Virus record (IMG/VR): IMGVR_UViG_3300046002_000635
Span: 1 to 23,373 of that record
Source of the DNA: a virus
DNA: 23,373 bases
Reading direction: 5' to 3' (one strand)
The translations under genes and the position numbers were made by a program. Positions 23,254 to 23,373 of this stretch are shown in pieces. Below the pieces are notes generated by a model, which made no database searches, was not told where the DNA came from, and saw only the letters and a list, made by a program, of their open reading frames with translations. Each line of letters opens with the position of its first letter. Position 1 is the first letter of the stretch.

Positions 23254-23373
23254 TTATGCTGGAAGGTGGCGAGCAGACTTGCTGTTCACCGCCGTTTTGT
23301 TTTTGCCGACTGTCTTTGCGCGTCCTGCTTGGATGCGAGCCATCATCTTGTACAACTCCCGTGCCCCTGCGTC
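23254..23373 (-). CDS. Hypothetical protein, C-terminal fragment (5' beyond window)
   Basis: A - strand frame runs in from the right edge and stops at TAA (23256-23254), leaving 39 residues. The visible part is basic and helical (ARELYKMMARIQAGR, then KTVGKNKTAVNSK) and ends SARHLPA. The start codon lies outside the window. Its stop is 9 bases before the start of the Gln-rich gene, and the ribosome site of that gene abuts it, so the two are cotranscribed. I associate this type of tail with small basic proteins next to phage structural genes, but no function can be given. Confidence 0.7.
   Translation of the reverse strand, partial: DAGARELYKMMARIQAGRAKTVGKNKTAVNSKSARHLPA

Noticed and set aside
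1-23373. tRNA, rRNA, CRISPR array, insertion sequence or attachment site
   Set aside because: No non-coding gap exceeds about 100 bases, and none of the gaps shows cloverleaf, spaced repeats or terminal inverted repeats with a transposase.

Overview
The window looks like part of an uncultivated tailed bacteriophage genome, probably from a water-borne (marine or freshwater) virus of a Gram-negative host. Reasons: almost no non-coding DNA, many short genes joined by ATGA overlaps, a phage-type family A DNA polymerase, an AEP-type primase-helicase, and a giant virion-like protein of the polyvalent class. No bacterial housekeeping gene, tRNA, rRNA, integrase, terminase, capsid or portal gene is visible, so lifestyle and exact family cannot be settled. 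The first 14 bases match the 3' end of an Illumina adapter, so the left edge is a sequencing or assembly end and not biology.

Left arm (15-12191, all + strand) is the DNA metabolism arm. Six small genes of unknown function (15-1222) lead into a VRR-NUC nuclease, one more small gene and a 3'-5' exonuclease/DNA polymerase. A wHTH-like protein, a small HExxH metallopeptidase, a Cas4/RecB-like Fe-S nuclease, an HNH-like protein and an SNF2-type helicase follow. After a gap with a candidate promoter (7074-7100) come a Gp157-like coiled-coil protein and a cysteine-rich protein with an acidic tail, probably the single-strand DNA-binding protein. Then come an HTH protein, a 50-residue protein, a 981-residue primase-helicase and a 67-residue terminal ORF. 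Together these could prime, unwind, copy and recombine the phage genome.

Right arm (12166-23373, all - strand) is the virion arm, converging on the left arm with a 26-base overlap of coding sequence. In transcription order (right to left) it holds the C-terminal end of a gene running off the window, a Gln-rich 361-residue protein, a Gly/Pro/Gln-rich 551-residue protein and a 2757-residue giant. The giant has a hydrophobic N-terminal region, long coiled coils, a zincin site of the HExxGH type and an LPD38-like C-terminus. The small-medium-giant order resembles the internal (ejected) virion protein sets of podoviruses. A candidate promoter plus 5' stem-loop lies directly before the giant gene, suggesting that it has its own transcript.

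Most notable points: the giant protein with a dipeptidyl-peptidase-III-like HExxGH...EExxAD signature, leucine at the lifestyle-linked O-helix position of the polymerase, the promoter/5'-hairpin unit before the giant gene, and the cysteine-rich SSB candidate.
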